Notes: generated by a model from the letters alone, not told the origin. 7,907 nt of DNA from Desulfofustis sp. (GCA_029287755.1 JARFQM010000445.1:1-7907), one strand, 5' to 3'; positions 1-6,674 are shown, numbered from the stretch's first letter. Translations and numbers: made by a program.

Positions 1-73
1 GACTGATCCGGCGACCCCCGAGCTCTCCACTCAGGTCAACTCGTCGGCAGCGTCAGATGTGTATAAGAGACAG
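1..73. other. Illumina/Nextera sequencing adapter (artifact)
   Basis: This is not genomic DNA. Bases 41-73 match the Nextera read-1 transposase adapter without error; the 19-bp mosaic end occupies 55-73. Bases 2-30 match the 29-base Illumina P5 oligonucleotide at 24 of 29 positions, and all five mismatches are A in the oligo to C here. Bases 31-40 sit where the i5 index would be. Any reading frame crossing this stretch is spurious: the plus frame starting at 57 begins MCIRDR, and the minus frame ends SYTHLTLPTS, both familiar translations of this adapter in public protein sets. Genomic sequence starts at about 74. Confidence 0.98.
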
Positions 74-74
74 G

Positions 75-443
75 AGTAAACGCATTTACCGTTCGATAAA
101 AGAGCCGATTCGAAAAAATCCGACGGCGGATGAAAAATGGCGCGGCGCCGATAGAGGCCTCATTCTGTGTTGGGAAGAAGGAAGGGAACTGGCTGCAACT
201 CAGCCCAAACTGGCGAAACGTGCCCAGCGGGGCGAATTGCCGATGCTGAGCTGGAAAGGCGGCGTTAAACGCAGTCCCAAGAAGAAGAAAAAATCGGGGT
301 CGTTCTGTTACCTGGCCCAGTGGCAGGGGCTCAGGGGAGATGACCTCGACATAAACCTCTCTGAAAAAAAGACCATCAAATGTTCCAGAACCGGTGTAAG
401 GGTATCTTACTCGCTGGACTCCACCATATTTGCAGTTCCCTGA
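75..443 (+). CDS. 3' fragment of an unrecognised protein gene
   Basis: This frame stays open from the adapter junction to a TGA at 441-443 and gives about 122 residues with no N-terminus. I do not recognise the family. The fragment is rich in Lys, Arg and Glu and contains a run of five lysines about two thirds of the way along (SPKKKKKSG). It has a few tryptophans and cysteines, no membrane segment, and ends STIFAVP. The plus frame is preferred over the equally open minus frame because the minus product is unusually Phe-rich, as expected for the antisense of a Lys/Glu-rich gene. It is also possible that neither is coding. The apparent start at 57 lies in the adapter and must be ignored. Confidence 0.4.
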   Translation, partial: SKRIYRSIKEPIRKNPTADEKWRGADRGLILCWEEGRELAATQPKLAKRAQRGELPMLSWKGGVKRSPKKKKKSGSFCYLAQWQGLRGDDLDINLSEKKTIKCSRTGVRVSYSLDSTIFAVP

Positions 444-486
444 AATCGTAGTTATTCTTTTAGCCAATTTTCTCACACCCAGGCCG

Positions 487-508
487 GTGCTCCGGTCGTG
501 CTCCGATC
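487..508 (+). repeat. 11-bp tandem direct repeat upstream of kinase promoter
   Basis: Two head-to-tail copies, GTGCTCCGGTC and GTGCTCCGATC, differ at one of 11 positions. They end two bases before the proposed -35 at 511. Direct repeats one helical turn apart next to a -35 are the usual arrangement for OmpR/PhoB-family response regulators. That role here is inference only, since no regulator gene is in the window. Confidence 0.55.
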
Positions 509-510
509 AA

Positions 511-539
511 TAGACTTTTATCAACCACTGTGTGATAAT
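511..539 (+). promoter_or_regulatory. Predicted sigma-70 type promoter for the histidine kinase
   Basis: The -35 TAGACT (511-516) matches four of six consensus bases. It is followed by a 17-bp spacer and the -10 GATAAT (534-539), which matches five of six. A TG one base upstream of the -10 (531-532) makes it an extended -10. Transcription would start near 546, leaving a leader of about 38 bases before the ATG at 584. Confidence 0.5.
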
Positions 540-583
540 TTTACTAAGGGATCCACCCACAACATTCCCGGAACAGAGACTCC

Positions 584-2092
584 ATGGCGGGCAAATCATC
601 CAGAGAAGTGCGGTTGAAAAAGATATTCTCTGGAATTGTAGGACAAACAATTCTGCTCTTTCTCTGGGGGTTCGCCGGGCTTGTACTGCTGGTCATCTCA
701 CTCCATTTAAATCAAATCGACGCCATCCCGCTCGAGTATGGTGCCGCGACCCTGCTGGTGTTGTTTTGCGTGGTCTGTTTTCTGCTGGCCAAATATCGTA
801 TCAACGCGCGGCGGGAAAAAGAATTCAGATATATACAGCAGATAGATCATCTTGCTGAACTCGAGGAGAGGATCGGCCAGCGTACCCGTGAGCTTGACCA
901 GCGCAACCACCAGCTGAGCAAGGAAATTGCCGAGAGGCTGGAAACCGAAGCCCAGCTCAAACAGTCCAATGAACTTTTATCGGGAATCGTCGGCACCATC
1001 GAGGGCATCATCTACGTGGTCGATTTCGAAACCCATGAAATTCTGTTTGCCAACGACTATTTGCGCAGGCTGTTCGGTTTTGACCCGGTGGGGAAAAAAT
1101 GTCACCAGCTTATTCACTCGGCCGAGGACAAACCCTGCATGTTCTGCAACAATCAGCGCCTACTCAGCACTGCCGACCAGCCGCTTGAACCCTATCAATG
1201 GGAGTATCAGAACCCCTTTAATAAAAAGTGGTATCGGGCCAAGGATCAGGCCATAAGATGGTCGGACGGGCGCTTCGTGAAGTTGGAGATTGCCATCGAC
1301 ATTACCGAACAGAAGAGTATCGAACACTTTTTGCAGGAAGCCCGCCGTCAGGCAGAACTGGCCATGGGCACCCGCAGTCGCCTGATGGCGCTGGTGGCCC
1401 ATGATTTGAAATCTCCCTTTTATTCGATGACCCAGATGCTCAAACGAATACTGGCGAGGGAGCAGTTCGATCACGAAATCCACCGGCAGTTTCTGGAAAA
1501 TATCGTGATCAACGGCCAGCGGATGCTGCAGATGATCGACAATTTGTTGTCCATGGACCGGCTCGAAACCGGCGGCATAAAGCTAGAAAAGTCGTTTTTC
1601 AATGTTCACGAAATGGCCCGTGAAGTCGTTCAGAACTTTATCAATCAGGCCTTCGACAAGGCCATCAGGATGATCAACTCCATACCTCCCGAGGTCGAAG
1701 TCTACGCCGATCGGCACCTCTATTTCGTGGTACTCAATAATCTTATGTCCAACGCCATCAAGTTCAGCCAGCGCGGCGGCACGGTCGAACTGTTGCTGCC
1801 CGACCCGCAGCGGCCCATGAGTGTGGCCGTCAAGGACAACGGTGAGGGAATGAGTCGCGACTACGCTGAAAACCTGTTCCGGACCGATATCAAAACCAGC
1901 AGCAAGGGCACCAAGGGAGAAACCGGCACCGGGCTTGGTCTGATATTCTGTAAAGGTATCATTGAGGCCCACCACGGTAAAATCCAGGTGGATTCTGAAA
2001 AAGGGGCTGGAACAACCATTGTCATTGAACTGCCCGAGTGCTGCAAGGTTGACTGTGCACAGGAGCAGGAAGAGGAATTCAGCGCTCCCTGA
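584..2092 (+). CDS. Membrane-bound PAS sensor histidine kinase
   Basis: A 502-residue sensor kinase that should autophosphorylate on histidine and pass the phosphate to a response regulator. Order: two membrane helices (about 17-42 and 52-70) joined by a loop of only about ten residues, so there is no periplasmic sensor domain; a charged coiled coil (about 75-130); a PAS domain (about 131-243); a HisKA dimerisation helix with His273 in VAHDLKSP; and an HATPase domain with N box (Asn386/Asn390), G1 box DNGEG (418-422) and G2 box GTGLGL (448-453). The catalytic set is complete. The PAS carries Cys173, Cys185 and Cys188 (C-x11-C-x2-C), suggesting cytoplasmic redox, metal or haem sensing, which is inference. 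No response regulator is adjacent, so it is an orphan in this window. The ATG at 584 has only a weak AGAG upstream (575-578). It converges on the YihY gene with 20 bases between stop codons. Confidence 0.93.
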   Translation: MAGKSSREVRLKKIFSGIVGQTILLFLWGFAGLVLLVISLHLNQIDAIPLEYGAATLLVLFCVVCFLLAKYRINARREKEFRYIQQIDHLAELEERIGQRTRELDQRNHQLSKEIAERLETEAQLKQSNELLSGIVGTIEGIIYVVDFETHEILFANDYLRRLFGFDPVGKKCHQLIHSAEDKPCMFCNNQRLLSTADQPLEPYQWEYQNPFNKKWYRAKDQAIRWSDGRFVKLEIAIDITEQKSIEHFLQEARRQAELAMGTRSRLMALVAHDLKSPFYSMTQMLKRILAREQFDHEIHRQFLENIVINGQRMLQMIDNLLSMDRLETGGIKLEKSFFNVHEMAREVVQNFINQAFDKAIRMINSIPPEVEVYADRHLYFVVLNNLMSNAIKFSQRGGTVELLLPDPQRPMSVAVKDNGEGMSRDYAENLFRTDIKTSSKGTKGETGTGLGLIFCKGIIEAHHGKIQVDSEKGAGTTIVIELPECCKVDCAQEQEEEFSAP

Positions 2093-2112
2093 AGGGCAGC
2101 AAGGCGCGGCTT

Positions 2113-3576
2113 CTATGTCTTGTTCTGCTCCGCTGACGCAGGTCCGCCGGAATTGTCCGGCGGGGCCGGGCTGGATGGGCGCGCGCCCGCCTCGTGCTCT
2201 GTGAATCTCTCAGTTGCCCCTTCGACCGCATGTGCGGCCTGTTCGCCGCCTAAGGTGTCCGGCGTCTCGGTTCCCAGAACGGTTTCAACGATAACCCGGC
2301 TGGATATTTTATCCGGTGGCCGGGAGGGAATGATTTCACCGGTCTCGCTGGAATGGTGCAGTAATCCAGCGTCGACTAGCGTGTCCACTGTTTTTGCGAC
2401 AAGTTCAGGAGGATAGTCCCGGTGGCTGTGGATCAAGTCGTCACTTAGTGTCTGTTCGGCCGAGTTGAAGCGCTCTCCGACGGTTCTGCACACATCGAGG
2501 GCAGCACTGAGCCGCAGAGACGGTTCGAATGTTTTGCTGGTGAAGTGGTAGGTCGGTTCATTTTGAATGGCATAGGCTAACTGGGCCCCGATGAGCACAA
2601 AGAGCCAGGCCACCCAGACCCAGGCCAGAAACAGCGGGATGGTGGCGAAAGACCCGTAAATGGCATTGTATTTAGCCACGCCGATCTGCATGCTGAGGTA
2701 GATATTCTGGGTCAGGAACCAGAAGAAGCCGGCGATGAAAGCGCCGATCATGGTTGGCAGCCCGCCGGTTTTGGTGTTGGGGAAGAATATGTAGATAACG
2801 TACAGGGTGAGGCTCAGGAAAAGAATAGGAACTCCCTTGAATAAAAGGGTCTGGAGCCAGATTATCGGGAGAAACTTATCCAGGTGCACGTTCAAGGCCT
2901 GGCTTTCCAGCATCGTGCCGGCGGCCAATGCGACGTTTATGGAAATTGGAAAGAGAATCATCAGGGCGATGTAATCGGCTACTTTTCGCAGGATCGAGCG
3001 ACCGTCCTTGACCTTCCAGATGACGTTGAGCGATTTTTCTATCTGGCCCAGGACCAGGATCACCGAGAGAAAGATGCCCACTATGCCAAAGGTGCCGAGG
3101 GTGGCGAAGTTTGTCTTGTCGACGTAATTGAAAATTTTATCGGCCGCTGAGCGTAAATGGGATCCCAGATCCGCAGTTTGTTCATCGATCCCCTCTTCCT
3201 GAACCGTCTCAGCATCATCGGTCGAGGGCGCCAGCTGAAGAGCTGGCGCGGTTTCCTCCAGCGTGTCTATATAGGTGTAGGCCAGCTCACGGAGCTGATT
3301 CCCGCCGCCGAGTCCTTTCACAACCGCGGTGCTCATTGCCAGAATCGGCACCATGGACAGAAGCAACGCGTAGGTCAGGTAGCCGGCCCGAATAGTCAGC
3401 ACGTTTTCCCCCATCTCTCTCAGACAGATCAGCACGATACGGGCAAGCCGGTGGAGCCAGCGGAGGGGAGCGGAACAATCCACCGGGATATCGTCGGCCC
3501 AGGTGAATACTCTACTTCGTTTCTCTTCTCGGCGTGCCAGTTTCTCAGAACGTCTCGCGTGAGATATAAGTGACAT
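2113..3576 (-). CDS. yihY: YihY/BrkB-family inner-membrane protein
   Basis: A 487-residue polytopic membrane protein of the YihY (BrkB) family. It was once annotated as RNase BN, a label since withdrawn; its molecular role is still unclear. About six membrane helices are visible (roughly 65-87, 160-180, 200-222, 237-263, 273-295, 308-336). The family signature YNAIYGSFATIPLFLAWVW lies at 303-321, followed by the last helix ending GAQLAYAIQN. The soluble loop between helices 1 and 2 (about 88-155) is long and acidic. After the membrane core comes a helical segment (about 350-420) resembling a winged helix, then a Pro/Ala/Gly/Glu-rich tail that looks disordered. It is the last gene of the likely three-gene set and starts 29 bases after the MoaE-like stop. 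Upstream AGGAAGG and AAAGG are both imperfectly spaced as ribosome binding sites. Confidence 0.88.
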   Translation of the reverse strand: MSLISHARRSEKLARREEKRSRVFTWADDIPVDCSAPLRWLHRLARIVLICLREMGENVLTIRAGYLTYALLLSMVPILAMSTAVVKGLGGGNQLRELAYTYIDTLEETAPALQLAPSTDDAETVQEEGIDEQTADLGSHLRSAADKIFNYVDKTNFATLGTFGIVGIFLSVILVLGQIEKSLNVIWKVKDGRSILRKVADYIALMILFPISINVALAAGTMLESQALNVHLDKFLPIIWLQTLLFKGVPILFLSLTLYVIYIFFPNTKTGGLPTMIGAFIAGFFWFLTQNIYLSMQIGVAKYNAIYGSFATIPLFLAWVWVAWLFVLIGAQLAYAIQNEPTYHFTSKTFEPSLRLSAALDVCRTVGERFNSAEQTLSDDLIHSHRDYPPELVAKTVDTLVDAGLLHHSSETGEIIPSRPPDKISSRVIVETVLGTETPDTLGGEQAAHAVEGATERFTEHEAGARPSSPAPPDNSGGPASAEQNKT

Positions 3577-3605
3577 GACCTTTGGGGATCCTTCCTGTGC
3601 GGCGC

Positions 3606-3968
3606 TTAATCGCCCAGCTCTTTTTTGGTGACCGCCTCACTTTTGACCCTGTCGAGCAGATCGGCAAGGACCGGTTTTACATGCTCCCTGATGTCACCCG
3701 CGACGACAATGAAGAGAAGATCGTCCCCAGGCGTGAGAAGCCCTGAACGGGCCTCGATAACAATATCATAAATTCCTGGAAATTGTAAAAATTCTTCCCT
3801 GAGTGCAGCGATTCGACCGATATCGGCGTGCACTTCTATGGACGAAACTGGAGATCGATCCTGGCGGGACCAGCCCCGCACGGTACCGTTGTGTACCAGG
3901 ACCATGCCGACATTTTCACTGAAGCCAGGCCGGCTTTTCATCTCGGCAATCGTTTTACTGATATCCAT
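3606..3968 (-). CDS. Divergent MoaE-like protein (molybdopterin synthase large-subunit fold)
   Basis: A 120-residue soluble protein resembling MoaE, which with MoaD inserts sulfur into precursor Z to make molybdopterin. By eye against E. coli MoaE, HNGTVRGW carries the equivalent of Arg39 (Arg31 here). The TSAHR segment is AGDIR here, so Arg104 is kept (Arg94) but His103 is Ile93. Lys119 and Lys126 can be matched to Lys109 and Lys115 with one gap. The protein stops three residues after the TKKE motif and lacks the roughly 20-residue C-terminal tail of E. coli MoaE. No moaD, moaA or other cofactor gene is nearby; the neighbours are envelope genes. The ATG at 3968 is chosen because GGAGGAG lies six bases upstream; an in-frame GTG at 3983 would put that site inside the coding region. 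It may be a true MoaE or a repurposed relative. Confidence 0.72.
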   Translation of the reverse strand: MDISKTIAEMKSRPGFSENVGMVLVHNGTVRGWSRQDRSPVSSIEVHADIGRIAALREEFLQFPGIYDIVIEARSGLLTPGDDLLFIVVAGDIREHVKPVLADLLDRVKSEAVTKKELGD

Positions 3969-3974
3969 CACCTG

Positions 3975-3981
3975 CTCCTCC
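3975..3981 (-). promoter_or_regulatory. Ribosome binding site deciding the MoaE-like start
   Basis: On the minus strand GGAGGAG stands six bases before ATG 3968. It is a near-perfect Shine-Dalgarno sequence and is the reason for rejecting the longer GTG 3983 start. Confidence 0.75.
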
Positions 3982-4007
3982 ACCGTGGCCTGCTATACCG
4001 AAGATGA

Positions 4008-5915
4008 TCATATCTCTTTCAATATCGGCACCTGGAGTGTGCTGGCCAGTTCCAGGCGGGTATAATTGAGGTTTTCATTGTATTTCTTTAATAACCAGAG
4101 AGGCACCTCGAACTGCTTTCGGCAGAGCTCCCATATCGTGTCGCCGTTTTTCACCCGATAGCTGCTAAAGCCGACCACCTGGTAGGAACTGAAGAAATCT
4201 TCCTGCAGTTCCTGGTGGAAATCGAAACGATTTTCCTCAAATGATGCTATTTTGGTGTTGATGAAATCGAGCTGGATCTTTTGACCGGGATGTATGTCAC
4301 TGTTCTTGGACAGATTGTTGTTGATGCGGATGGAATTAGGGGTAACTTTGAGCCAGTCTGCCAGCAGCCGGATCGATTCGTCAGGCTGAACTTCGATGGT
4401 GCCGACGAGCAGATTGTTTCTTTTCTCGGGGTTGGAGACTTTCAGGTTGCCGGCCACCGTCAGATCCTGCTCGAAGGCTGGCTGCACTGAGCCGGTGGGC
4501 GGCGACTTCTTGGTGTCCTTTAGTTCGGGCAGGGTAGAGGTGGTGCCGGCCACCTGCACAGGTGAGCCAGCCTGGGACGAAGTCGGAATACGCAGGTTCT
4601 GGCCCACCCGAATCATCGCTTTTTTGTTGAGATTGTTGGCCCGAATCAGGTCCTGGACGGAGACCTTGTGAGCTTTGGCGATGGCACCGGCAGAGTCGCC
4701 GGAGCGCACTCGGTAGAATTTTGAGCGTTTCTGCTGGGAACTGAAGATGTAGGGCGGCGCGGCGCTCAACATTCTGCTGTTGTTAAAGCGATAGGGAAGT
4801 TTCAGGACGTAATTCTTGGGGATGTATTTTGTTCCCTTGAATACCGGATCGCGCAGGGCCGGGTTATATCTGCGCAGCAGTTCGGGGCTGATTCCCAGAT
4901 ACTCACATAGCTTGTCCGCCCGCGCATAAGCTGGCATTTTTACCGTAACCGCGCGCAGCGGCTGCTCCAGTTCGAGGCCGGAATTTTCCAGTTTGTGGGC
5001 GGCTTTTACCGCCGCCAGAAATTCCGAATAGAAGTTGCGCGAGGCAAACTTGAAATAGCCTTTGTTGTAGTTTTTGAAGATCCTCTCGTAGCTTCCTTCC
5101 TGTTTGACAGCCCGTTTCATTCCTGCCGGTCCGTAGTTGTAAGCGGTCAGCGCCAGCGGCCAGCTCCCAAGCTGCTCGTAATTGCGTCTTAAGAATTTGG
5201 CGGCGGCCCGGGCCGAGATGATCGGATCCCTGCGTTCATCGATTATGTAGTCAATGGTCAGATATTCCTTGCCGGTAGTGTGGGTAAACTGCCACATGCC
5301 GGCCGCTCCGAATTTACTGAATGCTTTGGGATTGAATGAGGATTCCACATGGGGCAGGTAGGCGAGGTCCTCGGGCAGACCGTGAGACCTGAAGATTCGC
5401 CTCAGCTCGTTCATATAGGCACCCGAGCGCACCACCCCCTCCCTGAAGCGCTCCTTCAGGCCGGTCTGGGCCCTGATATTTTCGGCGGCCTCGCGGTAAG
5501 CTGAGGGTGGCGCAGAAGCAGGAAAGAGAGCCGCGATCCGCTTTTCTTCCCTGGTTTTCGGAGGCGAATTCCCGGCCAGTTTGAGGAGAATGGTCCTGAT
5601 GTGAGTCTTGACCTGGTTTATTTTGTTGCTGTTGTGCTTTCGAGCATCGGGAAAGCCATCTTCGAGCAGGGTGACGGTGGCGTATATGCGAGCAAGGTTG
5701 TGCTGGTCATGGATAATTGAAGTATTTACCGAATAGGTCGAGTATACTTTTTCCCAAAACGAAACATTGGTGGAAATTATATTATATTCCGGAAAGTTAC
5801 GAGGATCCGCCTGGGCCCGCGCTGGGACAGGGCCGAGGAGCAGGCCGATCCATAATGCAGTGACGACCAGACTGGTAATTATCGTCGCAGAAGTTTTACG
5901 CGGGACTGGGGTCAT
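4008..5915 (-). CDS. mltD: MltD-like membrane/periplasmic lytic transglycosylase with LysM modules
   Basis: A 635-residue exported enzyme expected to cleave the MurNAc-GlcNAc bond of peptidoglycan to give 1,6-anhydroMurNAc ends. An N-terminal signal peptide (about 1-35, ending VPARAQA) lacks a lipobox cysteine, so it is probably not a lipoprotein as E. coli MltD is. The SLT domain spans about 175-290. Catalytic Glu191 lies in LPHVESSFN, followed by GAAGMWQF and, further on, LTAYNYGPAGM. The C-terminal half has LysM modules at about 401-444 (YRVRSGD...) and 586-632 (YRVKNGDTIWEL...), with a degenerate one between (about 504-551). The ATG at 5915 is preferred over TTG at 5924 because it gives a normal signal peptide; neither has a clear Shine-Dalgarno. 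It leads the minus-strand set, with 39 bases to the MoaE-like ATG. Confidence 0.92.
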   Translation of the reverse strand: MTPVPRKTSATIITSLVVTALWIGLLLGPVPARAQADPRNFPEYNIISTNVSFWEKVYSTYSVNTSIIHDQHNLARIYATVTLLEDGFPDARKHNSNKINQVKTHIRTILLKLAGNSPPKTREEKRIAALFPASAPPSAYREAAENIRAQTGLKERFREGVVRSGAYMNELRRIFRSHGLPEDLAYLPHVESSFNPKAFSKFGAAGMWQFTHTTGKEYLTIDYIIDERRDPIISARAAAKFLRRNYEQLGSWPLALTAYNYGPAGMKRAVKQEGSYERIFKNYNKGYFKFASRNFYSEFLAAVKAAHKLENSGLELEQPLRAVTVKMPAYARADKLCEYLGISPELLRRYNPALRDPVFKGTKYIPKNYVLKLPYRFNNSRMLSAAPPYIFSSQQKRSKFYRVRSGDSAGAIAKAHKVSVQDLIRANNLNKKAMIRVGQNLRIPTSSQAGSPVQVAGTTSTLPELKDTKKSPPTGSVQPAFEQDLTVAGNLKVSNPEKRNNLLVGTIEVQPDESIRLLADWLKVTPNSIRINNNLSKNSDIHPGQKIQLDFINTKIASFEENRFDFHQELQEDFFSSYQVVGFSSYRVKNGDTIWELCRKQFEVPLWLLKKYNENLNYTRLELASTLQVPILKEI

Positions 5916-6105
5916 GAAAAACAAAGTGAAGGTCTGGCGTTCGGGGATGCGTCCGTATAGCTGCGGAGCAATTTTATCACACTCCAGTGAAGGATTTCAT
6001 TTATAATTTCTGCCCTGAGGATGCCTTGCACTCCACTAGGCCAATCATCATACGCAACGATGTCAGCAATTGTAATGCAATTTAAAACAATAACAAGGAG
6101 ATAAT
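5916..6105. promoter_or_regulatory. Divergent intergenic region between transglycosylase and Nudix genes
   Basis: This 190-base gap must hold the start signals for both directions. On the minus strand an extended -10-like TGTGATAAA (about 5972-5980) faces the transglycosylase. On the plus strand a perfect TATAAT at 6002-6007 faces the Nudix gene but has no convincing -35. GCAATT occurs twice, 11 bases apart, at 6066-6071 and 6077-6082. None of these is strong enough to name a start site. Confidence 0.3.
6095..6100 (+). promoter_or_regulatory. Ribosome binding site deciding the Nudix GTG start
   Basis: AAGGAG lies five bases before GTG 6106. An overlapping ATG at 6104 is only three bases away and leads to a stop after five codons, so the GTG is the real start. 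An in-frame TAA at 6091-6093 rules out a start further upstream. Confidence 0.75.
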
Positions 6106-6588
6106 GTGTACACCCCGATAGTGGCCACGTTGGGCTACGTTTTGTCGGAAGACGGCCGCAAGACCCTGCTCGTGCACCGCAATTTGCGGACTGACGATCC
6201 CCATTACGGCAAATACAATGGCTTGGGCGGTAAAATGGAGGCCCGGGAAAGCATTCATGACTGTATCTGTAGAGAAATTAAAGAAGAGGCCGGTATTATC
6301 TGCGAGGAGGTGGTGCTCAGGGGAACGATAAACTGGACCGGTTTTGGCCCGGCCGGAGAGGACTGGTTCGGTTTTATCTATCGGATAGAGAAATTCAGCG
6401 GCGCACCCTATGCCGAAAATTCCGATGGACGGCTGCTCTGGCATGAAGTGGATAAACTTCTGGAGTTGCCCATGTGGGAAGGGGATAAATATTTTCTGCC
6501 GCTGGTTTTCGACGCTGATCCAAGAATTTTTCATGGCTACATGCCGTATGAAAATAACCGGCCGCTAGGCTGGAGATACGTGCGCTGA
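6106..6588 (+). CDS. MTH1/MutT-like Nudix hydrolase
   Basis: A 160-residue cytoplasmic Nudix hydrolase, probably a (deoxy)nucleoside triphosphate pyrophosphohydrolase that removes oxidised nucleotides such as 8-oxo-dGTP. The Nudix box is complete: Gly42, Glu48 and REIKEEAGI (56-64), fitting G-x5-E-x7-REUxEExGU. The rest resembles human MTH1 more than E. coli MutT: YNGLGGK (37-43) matches WNGFGGK, with Asn38 at the base-recognising Asn33; MWEGDKYFLPL (123-133) matches MWPDDSYWFPL; and FHGY recurs near the end. The MTH1 Asp119 position is Gly126 here while Asp120 is kept as Asp127, so base preference may differ. It starts with GTG behind AAGGAG. It stands alone between a divergent gene and a 103-base gap, so it is probably monocistronic or loosely linked to zapB. 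Confidence 0.93.
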   Translation: MYTPIVATLGYVLSEDGRKTLLVHRNLRTDDPHYGKYNGLGGKMEARESIHDCICREIKEEAGIICEEVVLRGTINWTGFGPAGEDWFGFIYRIEKFSGAPYAENSDGRLLWHEVDKLLELPMWEGDKYFLPLVFDADPRIFHGYMPYENNRPLGWRYVR

Positions 6589-6610
6589 GGGGGTAAGAGA
6601 CGACAACAAA

Positions 6611-6637
6611 GCACCGCTCCAATAGAGGTTGCGGTGT
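6611..6637 (+). repeat. Imperfect hairpin between Nudix and zapB
   Basis: CACCGC (6612-6617) pairs with GCGGTG (6631-6636), and CC (6619-6620) pairs with GG (6627-6628) inside it. No T-run follows, so it is not a standard intrinsic terminator. It might slow or end Nudix transcription or be part of the zapB leader. Confidence 0.4.
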
Positions 6638-6642
6638 TCAAG

Positions 6643-6652
6643 TACCATGGTA
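6643..6652 (+). repeat. Perfect 10-bp palindrome TACCATGGTA
   Basis: A short perfect palindrome upstream of zapB that could be a dimeric regulator site. At this length it could also be chance. Confidence 0.3.
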
Positions 6653-6664
6653 TAGTCAGATTCA

Positions 6665-6674
6665 ACGTTAACGT
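6665..6674 (+). repeat. Perfect 10-bp palindrome ACGTTAACGT upstream of zapB
   Basis: A second palindrome 12 bases after the first. It abuts a -10-like TATAAG (6674-6679) that has no clear -35, and ends 17 bases before the zapB ATG. It is a possible operator; function not shown. Confidence 0.35.

Noticed and set aside
57..74. ATG at 57 as the start of the first plus-strand gene
   Set aside because: It lies in the Nextera mosaic end; MCIRDR is adapter translation. Only the part after 74 can be genomic.
36..476. Minus-strand open frame of about 146 codons at the left edge
   Set aside because: Its C-terminus is translated adapter (SYTHLTLPTS) and the product is Phe-rich, as expected opposite a Lys/Glu-rich frame.
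1583..1975. Long minus-strand frame opposite the histidine kinase
   Set aside because: It is a shadow of the kinase gene, which has all its catalytic motifs in the plus frame.
2144..2163. Perfect 7-bp inverted repeat (CCGCCGG/CCGGCGG, 6-base loop) as a terminator between the convergent genes
   Set aside because: It lies inside the YihY coding region and has no T-run on either strand; it may reflect Gly/Pro codons in a disordered tail.
3969..3983. GTG at 3983 as the MoaE-like start
   Set aside because: It would place the strong GGAGGAG ribosome binding site inside the gene; ATG 3968 is properly spaced from it.
6002..6007. Perfect TATAAT as a defined promoter for the Nudix gene
   Set aside because: No acceptable -35 at 16-18 bases and no extended -10; kept only as a remark on the intergenic region.
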